64,000 nt of DNA from Mesorhizobium loti (GTDB lineage: Bacteria > Pseudomonadota > Alphaproteobacteria > Rhizobiales > Rhizobiaceae). The first letter of the stretch is position 1, and each line of letters opens with the position of its first letter. The stretch lies in the NCBI GenBank assembly GCA_002356515.1, contig AP017605.1:2604001-2668000 (forward strand). The letters run 5' to 3'. Shown here one piece after another: positions 33,861 to 43,212 of this stretch. A program made the position numbers and the translations under genes. The notes under the pieces were generated by a model that was not told where the DNA came from, did no database searches, and saw only the letters and a program-made list of their open reading frames with translations.

Positions 33861-35877
33861 GCAAGCACTCTTCCCGATGTTCGCGGTCGACGTCGACGCT
33901 GAGCCCATGAACGTGGGTCGCACTGGGACAGCTCGCGACAAACTGCTGGTGAAGGAGTTGGGTCGACAGCACACCGACGAGCGCCATGTTGTCGGCATTG
34001 GAAAGATCGCCGTCGCCGGTCCTGGCCTGGCATTTGCCGAGCAGGCGTGTGACCGAAGCCGGATCAAAAACATTCGCCTTGCGTATCGCCGTCTCCGAAA
34101 GCGCTTCGCGAATGTATTCCGGCGCGGCGTCGGCGGTGAAGCAAAGCGCGTTGGGCGCCCGGAATGGCTGCTTCTTGCGTGTCACGACCTCGGCGGGCAC
34201 GATCGGTTCCGCCACCCGTTTCAGCACGTGCTTCTCATCGAGGACACGCAGCTTGTAGGAAGGCGGAAGGGAATTGGCGAGCCTCACAAGTTCATCGTCC
34301 AGGAACGGGAAGCGCCCCTCGACGGAGTGAGCCATCAGCATCCTGTCGCCTTGCGAGGACAGCAGATAGCCCGACATCAACGTCTGGACCTCGAGATACT
34401 GGTCCTGCGCAAGCGGACTCCAACGCGAAAACGCCGCGGGCAAGCGGGCGAGCAACTCCGACACGGCGTCGTGGCGTTGGGTCTCGGCGCGCAGGTCCGC
34501 GGAGAAAAGCCGCTTGATGGCGCTGGTGCTGCGCCAGCGCGTGTCATGAGCGAAGCCGGGCGCGTCATAGGCCTCGATACCGCGCCCGAAGAACTGGCGC
34601 GCCATCGCTTGCTGTTGCACCGGCGAGCGGGTGAGATAGGGGTAAAGCCGCTCCAGCAGGCGCGAGCGTCGTGTCGATGCCGGCTGGTGCCCCCAGAACC
34701 GGCGGACCTTGCCTTCGCGGAATAGGTCGTAGCCGGCGAACATTTCGTCGGCGCCCTCGCCGGTCAGCACGACCTTGATGCCGCGCTCGCGCACCAGCCT
34801 GGAGAGCAGGAACAGCGGCGCCGGGGCGGTCCTCAGTATCGGGCGCTCGGTGTGGTAGATCACCTCCGGAAAGATGGCGGCGATATCGCTGCGCGAAACC
34901 ACCACTTCATGGTGCTCACTGCCGGTTGCTTCGGCAACCAGGCGCTGGAAGCGGGTCTCGTCATATTCGGCGTCGGCAAAACGCAAGGAGAAGGTCTGGA
35001 AGCGTCGGCCGGCGAAGCGCCTTCCCAGCGTCGCCACAAGCGAACTGTCCAGCCCGCCGGAGAGATAGCAGCCGACAGGCACGTCGGCGCGCACCATTCT
35101 GAGCGCCGTCGCAGCCTCGAGTGCGCTACGCACGCGCTCCACCGCCTCGTCGCACGACCCGGTGAACTCGCCCTGCGACGATCCGAAATTTTCTGGGTAG
35201 GACGGCTGCGAGAACACCTGCTCGCGAACGGTGCCGTCCTGGTAGGTGCGGACATGCCCTGGCACGACCTCATGGATTCCCCGAAATACCCCTTGCGGCG
35301 GAACGACCGTCCAGAGCGTGAAAGTCTGATCGAGGCCGGCGGGATCGAAGGCGCGCGGTATGGTCGGATCGGCCGCGAAAATGGCCTTCACTTCACTGGC
35401 GAAATAAAGGCGGCCCGCATGTTCACAGAAATGCAGAGGGCAAATGCCGAACCGGTCGCGCGACAAGACGAGACGACCCGCTATCGAGTCCCAGATTGCG
35501 ATTGCCCACTGACCGTTCATCCGCTCGAAGGCCGCTTCGCCCCACGCACGATAGGCATGGAGCGCAACCTCCGTGTCGCTGCGGGTGCGGAAGCGGTGGC
35601 CGAGCGCAATCAGCTTTTCGCGCAGCTCGACATAGTTGAATATCTCGCCGTTGAACACGATCCAGCTCGTATCGCCTGTGTCGGCAAGCGGCTGCTGACC
35701 GCTGGAAAGATCGATGACGGACAAGCGGGCATGGGCCAGCCCGGCGCGTTTGTCGCGGTAAAGGCCGCGCTCGTCCGGGCCGCGATGCGAGAGCGCACCC
35801 ACCATCCGCATCAGCGCCTCACGCGAAGGAGAAGCCGCCGCGGCGTTCAGCGCCACTATTCCAGCGATGCCGCACAT
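33850..35877 (-). CDS. asnB: Asparagine-synthetase-like glutamine amidotransferase
   Basis: The 675-residue product has N-terminal Cys2 (MCGIAGIVAL) of the class II glutaminase domain with ALSHRGPDERG and FNGEIFNY. The synthetase domain carries the PP-loop YLSGGLDSSLVA and TGEGADEMFAGY. Enzymes of this type amidate aspartate, uronic acids or other adenylated carboxylates, and some close lactam rings. Six bases separate it from nadE, and it overlaps the ligase gene, so it belongs to the pathway. The glutaminase could also feed ammonia to the NadE-like partner. About 40 residues at the end have no counterpart I recognise. Confidence 0.93.
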   Translation of the reverse strand: MCGIAGIVALNAAAASPSREALMRMVGALSHRGPDERGLYRDKRAGLAHARLSVIDLSSGQQPLADTGDTSWIVFNGEIFNYVELREKLIALGHRFRTRSDTEVALHAYRAWGEAAFERMNGQWAIAIWDSIAGRLVLSRDRFGICPLHFCEHAGRLYFASEVKAIFAADPTIPRAFDPAGLDQTFTLWTVVPPQGVFRGIHEVVPGHVRTYQDGTVREQVFSQPSYPENFGSSQGEFTGSCDEAVERVRSALEAATALRMVRADVPVGCYLSGGLDSSLVATLGRRFAGRRFQTFSLRFADAEYDETRFQRLVAEATGSEHHEVVVSRSDIAAIFPEVIYHTERPILRTAPAPLFLLSRLVRERGIKVVLTGEGADEMFAGYDLFREGKVRRFWGHQPASTRRSRLLERLYPYLTRSPVQQQAMARQFFGRGIEAYDAPGFAHDTRWRSTSAIKRLFSADLRAETQRHDAVSELLARLPAAFSRWSPLAQDQYLEVQTLMSGYLLSSQGDRMLMAHSVEGRFPFLDDELVRLANSLPPSYKLRVLDEKHVLKRVAEPIVPAEVVTRKKQPFRAPNALCFTADAAPEYIREALSETAIRKANVFDPASVTRLLGKCQARTGDGDLSNADNMALVGVLSTQLLHQQFVASCPSATHVHGLSVDVDREHREECLHVA

Positions 35878-35883
35878 CCCGGG

Positions 35884-36867
35884 TCAATCCTCGCCAATTT
35901 CCACGGACAGCAAAGGCCGCGCGTGAAGATAGTGGGCGGCCCGCCGTTTCGCGTCGATGTCCTTGAAGACTTTCTGCAGCTGGGGCTCGGTGAGGCCGGC
36001 AACCGCTGCGACCTCGTCGCCCGCGATCCCATGGTTCAGGCCGTAGAGGCATAGATCCATCAGATGATAGGGCAGCGCGAAATAGAATTCCTCCTGGCTT
36101 TGCGCCATGGAGAACGTGTCGGTGGTCGGTGCGCGCCGCCGGATTTCCTCGTCCACGCCGAGATATTCCGCGAGTTGATAAACCTGGGTTTTGTAGAGGT
36201 GAACGATCGGCATCACGTCGGCGGTTCCGTCACCTTGCTTGACGAAAAACCCCTGGTCGTACTCAAGAAGGTTTGGTGTCCCCGCAACCGCGTATTTGAG
36301 GCGGTCGGCGTGGTAGTATTCCGTCATCTTGCGCAGGCGCTGCTTGTAGTTGGTCGCGGCGACGATCTGCAGATAGGCGGCTGGCGGCAAACGCACCGTG
36401 TCGACCTTGCCCTCCGGATCCTGGACGGTGAGCCGGGTGATGTTGAGGCCGTTGCTCTCGAGAACCGGCTCGATCACCAGCTTGCACTTCCAGCCTTCCC
36501 CATAGTCGGGAACGACGGTCCGGATCGCTTCGAGCTGCCTTCCATAGGCGCCAATAGCCTCCAGTGCCGGGCCGATGTTTTCCAGGACGCTATCAATGCC
36601 AAGCTGCGCCGCGACGCGGCGGCCAAGTCTGAGTGAGTCGCCGGAGGAATCCCGCTCCGGCATGAACAGTCCCAGGACCTTGTCCTTGCCGAACGCGCGC
36701 GTGCACAAGGTCGCGACGACGGAGCTGTCGATACCGCCGGAAAGGCCGACGACCACGCCGCGACGATGGAGCGTGCCAAGAACCTGCTTGCGCAAGGTGT
36801 CAACGATACGATCGACCTCAGCACGAGCATCGAGCGCCAGCACATCCTTGCTGAAATGTGAGATCAC
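35884..36867 (-). CDS. nadE: NadE-type NAD synthase / ammonia-dependent amide synthetase
   Basis: The 327-residue product starts at a GTG whose GTGA overlaps the NRPS stop. The PP-loop VVGLSGGIDSSVVATL, PERDSSGDS, KVDTVRLPP and AGTPNLLEYDQGF are typical of NAD synthetase. It lacks the nitrilase-type glutaminase domain of the long form that most rhizobia use for housekeeping. In this operon it is probably a specialised paralog that adenylates a carboxylate and adds ammonia, perhaps supplied by the neighbouring AsnB. Plain NAD synthesis remains possible. Confidence 0.88.
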   Translation of the reverse strand: MISHFSKDVLALDARAEVDRIVDTLRKQVLGTLHRRGVVVGLSGGIDSSVVATLCTRAFGKDKVLGLFMPERDSSGDSLRLGRRVAAQLGIDSVLENIGPALEAIGAYGRQLEAIRTVVPDYGEGWKCKLVIEPVLESNGLNITRLTVQDPEGKVDTVRLPPAAYLQIVAATNYKQRLRKMTEYYHADRLKYAVAGTPNLLEYDQGFFVKQGDGTADVMPIVHLYKTQVYQLAEYLGVDEEIRRRAPTTDTFSMAQSQEEFYFALPYHLMDLCLYGLNHGIAGDEVAAVAGLTEPQLQKVFKDIDAKRRAAHYLHARPLLSVEIGED

Positions 36868-39608
36868 GTCGATGACAGATCCTCCCTTTTGCGAGACTCG
36901 GCCGGGGAGTAGGTCTGCACGACGGCCGTCTCGATGAGCGGACGGTTGGTGGCAAGATTGGGCTCTATGACAAGGTCGATGTGGTTGCCCATGATCGGAA
37001 CCACGTCCAGATGTGCCAAAACGCTATCCCAACCCAAGGTTCGAGGCATTCCCTCACGACGACACCGAAACAAGGTGCCGGCGATCGGCAGAGCCGGTTT
37101 CGGTGCATCCAGCCACCGGAAAAAAGACTGCGCCCGCAAGACCTCCTGCAGTTCCAGTTTGGTTCTGAAGCTTGTCGGGTTGAACTCTCCTTTGGCAAAG
37201 CGGTCGAGAAGCTTGGTGAGATACGCCTCGCGGCCGATTGCAACGGTGATTTTCGCAAGGGCTCGGCAGGCCATCCGGCGGGCGGATATGCGATTCGTGC
37301 GAATACGATGGAACGTGCGGGTCAGTGTCTCCCAATGATTGCTCGGCTCGTCCAGAAGGCTCGTATCGAGGATACCCAAAAACCTTACCGGTCGCCCGGC
37401 GGCCAGAAGCCGTGCCGCAACCTCGAACGCTACCGCGCCGCCGAGCGAATGGCCAAGAAGCCGCACGGGGCCGGCAGGTTGGGCGCGGCTGATCTGCTCG
37501 AGTGCGGCGTCAGCCATGGCCGCGAGACTGTTATGTCCGTCCAATATCGCGGCGAGGCCTGGATACCTTATGGGGTTCACCCGGGCGACCTTGCCCATGG
37601 CGGCTGCGAACGCGGCCAGGCTCGGGCCATAGCCGACGGACCCTGGAAACAGGAAAAGAACCGGGGGGTGATGCTTCTTCGCGCGCCGTTCGCCCGCCTG
37701 TGCGGACGCGACCGCCTCAACCATCTCGTCGAAGCTCATACCGACGGTGAAGGCCTCGAGGCCCAGCTCTTGCCCGATGGCGCTCTCGATCGCCATGACG
37801 CAATGCAGCAGCTGCAGCGAATCTCCTCCCGCCTCATCCCAGTTTCCCGCGGCAACGCCCGTGTTGAGAACCTGCATCCATGCGTGCTGCACGATTTGCC
37901 TTGTATTCCGTTCGCCTCCTGCGGATCGGGAAGTGGGCGGCTGGGCGGCCCGCGCCGTCTTTCTCTGCGAACGATCCATCTGGGTGAGCGTTGCCAGGTC
38001 GACCTTCCCTCCCAACAGGCGCGGGATCGCGGCAATGGTGTGCAACCGCAAGGGGCGCAGCGGCGCCGGCAACGTCGTTCTGATGAGCTGGCGAAGCTCC
38101 TCCGCGAAAGCAGCCCCTGCGAAGCGCTGGGGAACCGCGAAGGCGATGAGTTCCTCGGCCGGCGTCACGATTGCCACGGCATCCGCCACCGAAGGGGCGC
38201 AACGCAGGACCCGTTCGAGCTCGGCGGGCTCGACGCGTCGACCATTGATCTTGATCTGGCGGCCTTTGCGGCCGACGATGCGCAACAGGCCATCATCGTC
38301 CAGCCGAACGAGGTCGCCCGTTGCAAAAAGCCGAACACCGGGATCGTCCAGGTCCGGCCGCGCGGGAACGACGACACCGTTCTCCCAATGACCAAGCAGA
38401 ACATAGGGGCTTCGGATCAGAAGCTCTCCGCTCTCGCCTGTCCCAACGTTGTGCCCCGCTTCGTCGACAATGGCGAATGCCATCCCGGGAAGCAGCCGGC
38501 CAACGGGGACCGTGGCGTCTTGCTCAGGCCAGTCCGGCGGCAAGAACCATTGCGAACCGGTGGTCTCGGTTGACGAGTAGCCGATCTGGATCAGGCACTG
38601 GTCGGAAACGGCTTTGCGCAGCAATGCGATGTCTGTCCACGACACTTTCTCACCACCGAGCCGGGCCACTCTGAGGGACCTGAACGTGTCAGCAGGGGCC
38701 TCGCTCAAGAGCGCCCGAAGCAGCGCCGGAACAAGATAGGCAACCGTCACGCCTTCGGCTTGCAACCGCGCGCGCACAGCGCGCAGGCCGACCGCCTCCA
38801 CCTCGAGAAGATGCAACGTGGCGCCCGTCAGCAGTGCCGTAAAAATCTCCCGGCAACCGGCAATCGTGGCGGGTCCGGTCAGCGGCAGGAAGACGTCATC
38901 CGCGTTGATATGGCACGCATCGACATATTGCCGAACCCGCCACAGCAGGCTGCGTTGGCTGTTGACGATTCCCTTGGGACGTCCGGTGCTGCCTGAGGTG
39001 TAAAGCACCATTGCGGGTGCATCGACGGAAACGGACGTCGGTGGTGGCGACGCGGGTCGACTGTTCGGCGCGACGCTGGCGGCTATATCGATCCATACGA
39101 TATCCTGTGCCAAATCGACGGAGCGAACCTCGCCAGCGCCTATGACGGCGCCGAGCCGCGCAGCATTCACAATCTCAATGATCCGGGAGCCCGGATCTCT
39201 CATGTTGAGCGGAACGGAAGGCCGCCCGGACATCATGCTCCCCAGCATCGCCACAGGATACCAGGCCGAGTTGGCCTGAAGGATTCCGACCGCCTGTCCT
39301 TCGGGAACGACAGCAGCGATCCGGTGAGACAATGTCTCGACAGCCCGGAAAAGCTCAGAATAAGTCAGGCGATTGGCGCCATCGCTGACCGCTAGCTTGT
39401 CAGGATATTGCCTTGCGACGTTTCCAAGGTGATCGATGAGGGGAATGTCCGCAAAGCCGGCGCCCATCTGTTGATAATGGCGCAAGACAGGCCCGCCCTC
39501 GTCGAGAGCATATTCGGGAATATCTGACCATTTGCGGGTCGTCGCCGGTCGACGATCCATCTTTAGATCTTCGTTCACCGCTTCAGAGTGCAAATACGCT
39601 GAAGACAT
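36864..39608 (-). CDS. NRPS-like protein: adenylation-carrier-thioesterase (A-PCP-TE)
   Basis: The product has 914 residues. The A domain (about 45-575) carries LYTSGSTGRPKGIV, GYSSTETTG, ATGDLVRLDDDG, KINGRRVEPAELE and the catalytic Lys in LLGGKVDL. The substrate-pocket region reads FLPLTGPATIAGCREIF, without the Asp that normally holds an alpha-amino group. So the substrate may not be a standard amino acid. The carrier domain has Ser near 595 in GGDSLQLL. A type I thioesterase (about 665-890) has the nucleophile in LLGHSLGGAV. There is no condensation domain. It is the first gene of the five-gene operon. Confidence 0.93.
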   Translation of the reverse strand: MSSAYLHSEAVNEDLKMDRRPATTRKWSDIPEYALDEGGPVLRHYQQMGAGFADIPLIDHLGNVARQYPDKLAVSDGANRLTYSELFRAVETLSHRIAAVVPEGQAVGILQANSAWYPVAMLGSMMSGRPSVPLNMRDPGSRIIEIVNAARLGAVIGAGEVRSVDLAQDIVWIDIAASVAPNSRPASPPPTSVSVDAPAMVLYTSGSTGRPKGIVNSQRSLLWRVRQYVDACHINADDVFLPLTGPATIAGCREIFTALLTGATLHLLEVEAVGLRAVRARLQAEGVTVAYLVPALLRALLSEAPADTFRSLRVARLGGEKVSWTDIALLRKAVSDQCLIQIGYSSTETTGSQWFLPPDWPEQDATVPVGRLLPGMAFAIVDEAGHNVGTGESGELLIRSPYVLLGHWENGVVVPARPDLDDPGVRLFATGDLVRLDDDGLLRIVGRKGRQIKINGRRVEPAELERVLRCAPSVADAVAIVTPAEELIAFAVPQRFAGAAFAEELRQLIRTTLPAPLRPLRLHTIAAIPRLLGGKVDLATLTQMDRSQRKTARAAQPPTSRSAGGERNTRQIVQHAWMQVLNTGVAAGNWDEAGGDSLQLLHCVMAIESAIGQELGLEAFTVGMSFDEMVEAVASAQAGERRAKKHHPPVLFLFPGSVGYGPSLAAFAAAMGKVARVNPIRYPGLAAILDGHNSLAAMADAALEQISRAQPAGPVRLLGHSLGGAVAFEVAARLLAAGRPVRFLGILDTSLLDEPSNHWETLTRTFHRIRTNRISARRMACRALAKITVAIGREAYLTKLLDRFAKGEFNPTSFRTKLELQEVLRAQSFFRWLDAPKPALPIAGTLFRCRREGMPRTLGWDSVLAHLDVVPIMGNHIDLVIEPNLATNRPLIETAVVQTYSPAESRKREDLSST

Positions 39609-39925
39609 TCAGGGCCCCACCGAACTGAATGTGGTACATTGCTCGCCACTGAAATCTTTTCATCAATCATTCGGATGATGCGTCGATCTTGATCAGACGA
39701 TGTTTCCCGCCCCGGCCTCCCGGAAAGGTCTCCAGTTTCTCTCCAGCAACGGCTGGTTCGCCCAGAGGTCCCCGACCTGAGACGTTAGCCCAAGGCCGAA
39801 CCCGCGTGCCTCCGGCAGCCGGTATGAAAAGTCATTCAAATGAATGTTGGTGTGGTTTGTAGTCTGGCTAAGCTTTGACCCGCAGGTGAATGAATGCTTG
39901 CTCGGAGACGCTTGGGCATACCGCC
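39609..39925. other. Divergent promoter region
   Basis: Between the NRPS-like operon (minus) and the P-loop gene (plus). It contains a short dyad ATCAT-TCGG-ATGAT at 39666-39679 and AT-rich pieces. Both promoters should be here. No gene seen. Confidence 0.4.
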
Positions 39926-40660
39926 ATGATCATCGAGTTGTTTGGGCCGCCTGGCGCAGGCAAGACCACCCTTCTTCGCGGCCTTTGCCGGGAGATGGCG
40001 AAACACGGCATCAACGTGAAGACAGTGAACGGCTATCGCCTGATCGAATATGGGTCGGTCCAGGATGACAGCCCGGAGGTGCGCCATGCCATTGGGCGTA
40101 TCGGCAGGAAGATTGCCACCTCCGGTCCCGTCTTGTTGTCGACCTTGCCGAAGGACGGTGTCGCTGCGCGGCTTCTGGCTTCAATTCCCTTGAGAAGCCG
40201 CACATGGTCATGGCGCATGAAGATCGACATCGCCCTGTTGTGCGAGTCCTGGCGTCAAGCGCAGGAATCGGAAGGTTACTTCATTTTCGAAGAAGGCCTG
40301 ATCCAGGCTTTGTGCGCGCTGGTTTTGCTGGCACGAACTCCAAGCATCGACGTGGTTCGTGACTGCCTGACGTTCCTGCCGCGACCGGACCTCCTTATCC
40401 AGCTCGATGCGCCGCAGGAAACGTTGCGCCGCCGTCTTATGGATCGGCATGCGCAGCAACCGCTCCTCGAGGTCCTGCTGTTCGAACTCGGCGTGGACAG
40501 GGGCTTGAGACAGGCCGATATATCGAGGGAGATCGGCGAGTGCTTGCGCCAAGATGGATGGCCCCTGATACAAATCAACGGTGCTGAACCTCACGATTTT
40601 GGCAAGGTCATCACGCGAGTCTTGGAAGAGCGTGAGACCGCCCCGAGTCTAGCGATGTAG
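39926..40660 (+). CDS. P-loop kinase-like protein (thymidylate-kinase fold)
   Basis: The 244-residue product starts at the ATG at 39926, because MIIELFGPPGAGKTTLLRGL places the Walker A at the usual distance. An in-frame ATG at 39890 is the alternative. The middle contains FIFEEGLIQAL, and DLLIQLDAPQETLRRRLMDR resembles the lid region of nucleoside/thymidylate kinases. Such small kinases often sit in polysaccharide or glycolipid loci with unknown substrates. It points away from the NRPS-like operon and towards glmS. Confidence 0.8.
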   Translation: MIIELFGPPGAGKTTLLRGLCREMAKHGINVKTVNGYRLIEYGSVQDDSPEVRHAIGRIGRKIATSGPVLLSTLPKDGVAARLLASIPLRSRTWSWRMKIDIALLCESWRQAQESEGYFIFEEGLIQALCALVLLARTPSIDVVRDCLTFLPRPDLLIQLDAPQETLRRRLMDRHAQQPLLEVLLFELGVDRGLRQADISREIGECLRQDGWPLIQINGAEPHDFGKVITRVLEERETAPSLAM

Positions 40661-40731
40661 TGGTCTCACGCCACCAAAATCCAAATAACAGAAGCCAGCG
40701 CGAAAGGCATCGTCGCCGTCCATCTCGCCCC

Positions 40732-42555
40732 CTACTCCACCGTCACGGATTTCGCCAGATTGCGCGGCTGGTCGACGTCGGTGCCCATGAACACGGCGGC
40801 GAAATAGGCCAGCATCTGGATCGGCAGCGCGTAGATGATCGGCGAGATGATTTCCGGCACGTCCGGCAGGATGATCGTCTCCATCGTCTTCACGCTTGAG
40901 TGTGCCGCGCCCTTGGCGTCGGTGATCAGGATGATCTTGCCGCCGCGTGCCGCCACTTCCTGCATGTTCGACACGGTCTTCTCGAAAATGCGGTCATGCG
41001 GCGCAATCACGATCACCGGCATGTTCTCGTCGATCAGCGCGATCGGCCCGTGCTTCAATTCGCCGGCGGCATAGCCCTCGGCGTGGATGTAGGAGATTTC
41101 CTTGAGTTTCAGCGCGCCTTCCATGGCCAGCGGGAAATTCGTGTCGCGGCCGAGATAGAGCACATCCTTGTAACGCGACAGTTCGCGCGCGATGCGCTCG
41201 ATCTGCTCTTCGAGCTTGAGCACCTGGTTGGCATAGCGCGGCGCTTCCGAAAGCGCGCGCACCAGGGTCTTTTCCTCATCCTTCGAAATCGTACCGCGCG
41301 CCACGCCGGCGCGCACGGCGAGTGACGCCAGCACCGAGAGCTGGCAGGTAAAAGCCTTGGTCGAGGCGACGCCGATCTCGGGGCCGGCCAGTGTCGGGAG
41401 CACGACGTCGGATTCGCGCGCCATGGTCGATTCCCGCACATTGACGACGGCGCCGATCTTCATGCCGGCCTTGCGGCAATAACGCAGCGAGGCCAGCGTG
41501 TCGGCGGTCTCGCCCGATTGCGAGATGAAGAAAGCGGCGTCGTTGGCCGACAGCGGCATCTCGCGATAGCGGAACTCCGAGGCGACATCGATGTCGACCG
41601 GCAGCCTTGCATAGCGCTCGAACCAGTATTTGCCGATCAGGCCGGCCAGATAGGCGGTGCCGCAAGCCGAGATCGCCAGCCGGCCAATCTTGGCAAAGTC
41701 GAATGGCAGGTCGAGCGGCTTCGAGACGCCGGAGACGAAGTCGACATAATGCGCCAGCGTGTGCGAGATCACCTCGGGCTGTTCATGGATTTCCTTCTCC
41801 ATGAAATGGCGCCGGTTGCCCTTGTCGACCATGAAGGAGGTCGACAGCGACTGCTGGCGCTTGCGCTCGACCTTCTTGCCGTCAATGTCGAAGATGGCGA
41901 CGCTGTCGCGGCGCACCACCGCCCAGTCGCCGTCTTCGAGATAGGTGATCGAATTGGTGAATGGCGCCAGCGCGATGGCGTCCGATCCCAAGAACATCTC
42001 GCCATCGCCATGGCCGACAGCCAGCGGCGGGCCATTGCGGGCGCCGACGATCAGGTCTTCGTCACCCTTGAACATGATGGCCAGCGCAAAGGCGCCTTCC
42101 AGCCGCTTCAGCGCCTGGTGCGCGGCCTCGACCGGCTTCAGCCCCCTGGCGAGTTCGCGCGCCACCAGATGCGCGACGACTTCGGTGTCGGTCTGCGACG
42201 AGAAGGAATAGCCGTCGCGGACCAGCTCGTCGCGCAGTTCGGCAAAGTTCTCGATAATGCCGTTGTGGACGATGGCGACCCCATCGGAAAAATGCGGATG
42301 CGCATTGGTCTCATTGGGCACGCCATGGGTGGCCCAGCGGGTGTGGCCGATGCCGATCGTGCCATCGAGCGGCTCCTCCTTGAGCCGGCGCTCAAGGTTG
42401 ATCAGCTTGCCTTCGGCGCGGCGGCGGGCAAGCTCACCACGCTCGATGGTGGCGACGCCGGCCGAGTCATAGCCGCGATATTCGAGCCGCTTCAGCGCAT
42501 CGACGATAAGCGGCACAACCTGCGAGTGGCCGACGATCCCAACGATGCCGCACAT
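40732..42555 (-). CDS. glmS: Glutamine--fructose-6-phosphate aminotransferase
   Basis: The 607-residue full-length enzyme has Cys2 (MCGIVGIVGHSQVVPLIVDA), GHTRWATHG, and two SIS sugar-isomerase domains (SACGTAYLAG, SQSGETADT, SVTVE at the end). It makes glucosamine-6-phosphate for peptidoglycan, lipopolysaccharide and amino sugars. It stands without glmU. In this place it could be the housekeeping copy or a second, nodM-like copy that boosts amino-sugar supply for the nearby polysaccharide locus. Confidence 0.97.
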   Translation of the reverse strand: MCGIVGIVGHSQVVPLIVDALKRLEYRGYDSAGVATIERGELARRRAEGKLINLERRLKEEPLDGTIGIGHTRWATHGVPNETNAHPHFSDGVAIVHNGIIENFAELRDELVRDGYSFSSQTDTEVVAHLVARELARGLKPVEAAHQALKRLEGAFALAIMFKGDEDLIVGARNGPPLAVGHGDGEMFLGSDAIALAPFTNSITYLEDGDWAVVRRDSVAIFDIDGKKVERKRQQSLSTSFMVDKGNRRHFMEKEIHEQPEVISHTLAHYVDFVSGVSKPLDLPFDFAKIGRLAISACGTAYLAGLIGKYWFERYARLPVDIDVASEFRYREMPLSANDAAFFISQSGETADTLASLRYCRKAGMKIGAVVNVRESTMARESDVVLPTLAGPEIGVASTKAFTCQLSVLASLAVRAGVARGTISKDEEKTLVRALSEAPRYANQVLKLEEQIERIARELSRYKDVLYLGRDTNFPLAMEGALKLKEISYIHAEGYAAGELKHGPIALIDENMPVIVIAPHDRIFEKTVSNMQEVAARGGKIILITDAKGAAHSSVKTMETIILPDVPEIISPIIYALPIQMLAYFAAVFMGTDVDQPRNLAKSVTVE

Positions 42556-43212
42556 GGCTTTGCCCCTCGACCTGCAGAATTCCGGTCCTTGTCGCCGTAG
42601 AAGCCACGATATCCCTCCTCGACTACGGGCTGATCGTTCATTTGAAGGAGCCTACGGCCTTATTCGCGACCAGAAACCGCCGTGCTTGCGAAGTGGTCCA
42701 AGAGGGCGCGGTCCGGGGGCGGAGTTTGCCTCACTAGCCGCGTGAAGCCGCCCGACGAACAGTTCGTTCGAATGATGCGCTTGCGTCGGCCCAGGCGCAT
42801 GTTGGGTCAGCCGGCAAACCAAAACACACCCAACAGCCGGTTAGGCCCGGCCGCCTGATGCCCCCCTACAAGAGGCTGTCGGGCCGCTTGATCTGTCCGG
42901 GGCTTACACGCGAAAGCGCTCCTGACTGCCTCGCGTGCCGGCAAGCGAGCGGCGCTGGTGTCCACGCAACAAAAGACGTCAAGATGAACACGAGAGGGAC
43001 CATCCGACGCAAAGCCATCCTGGCATAGGCCACAAAGGTGGGTGGAGGTGATTGGCGACCGCCAAACCGACGACTCGTTGCCGTCAAAAGCGCTGAATCG
43101 CTGGCACCCGGCATCGTTTGATTGCACGAAGACGCTGAACTGATCTCTCGATACAAATGGAAGCTCAATCCGCGCCTTGCTGGGTCCAGGCATGCGCAAG
43201 GGGGTGCAGGGC
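42556..43212. other. Gap upstream of glmS and the coiled-coil gene
   Basis: No supportable gene. Frames on the minus strand between 42807 and 43439 are Ser/Arg-rich shadows. The part near 42560-42700 should carry the glmS promoter. No glmS-type riboswitch is recognised, which is expected in proteobacteria. Confidence 0.4.

Noticed and set aside
34852..36054. 400-codon plus-strand frame over asnB and nadE
   Set aside because: Antisense shadow of two genes with intact active-site motifs.
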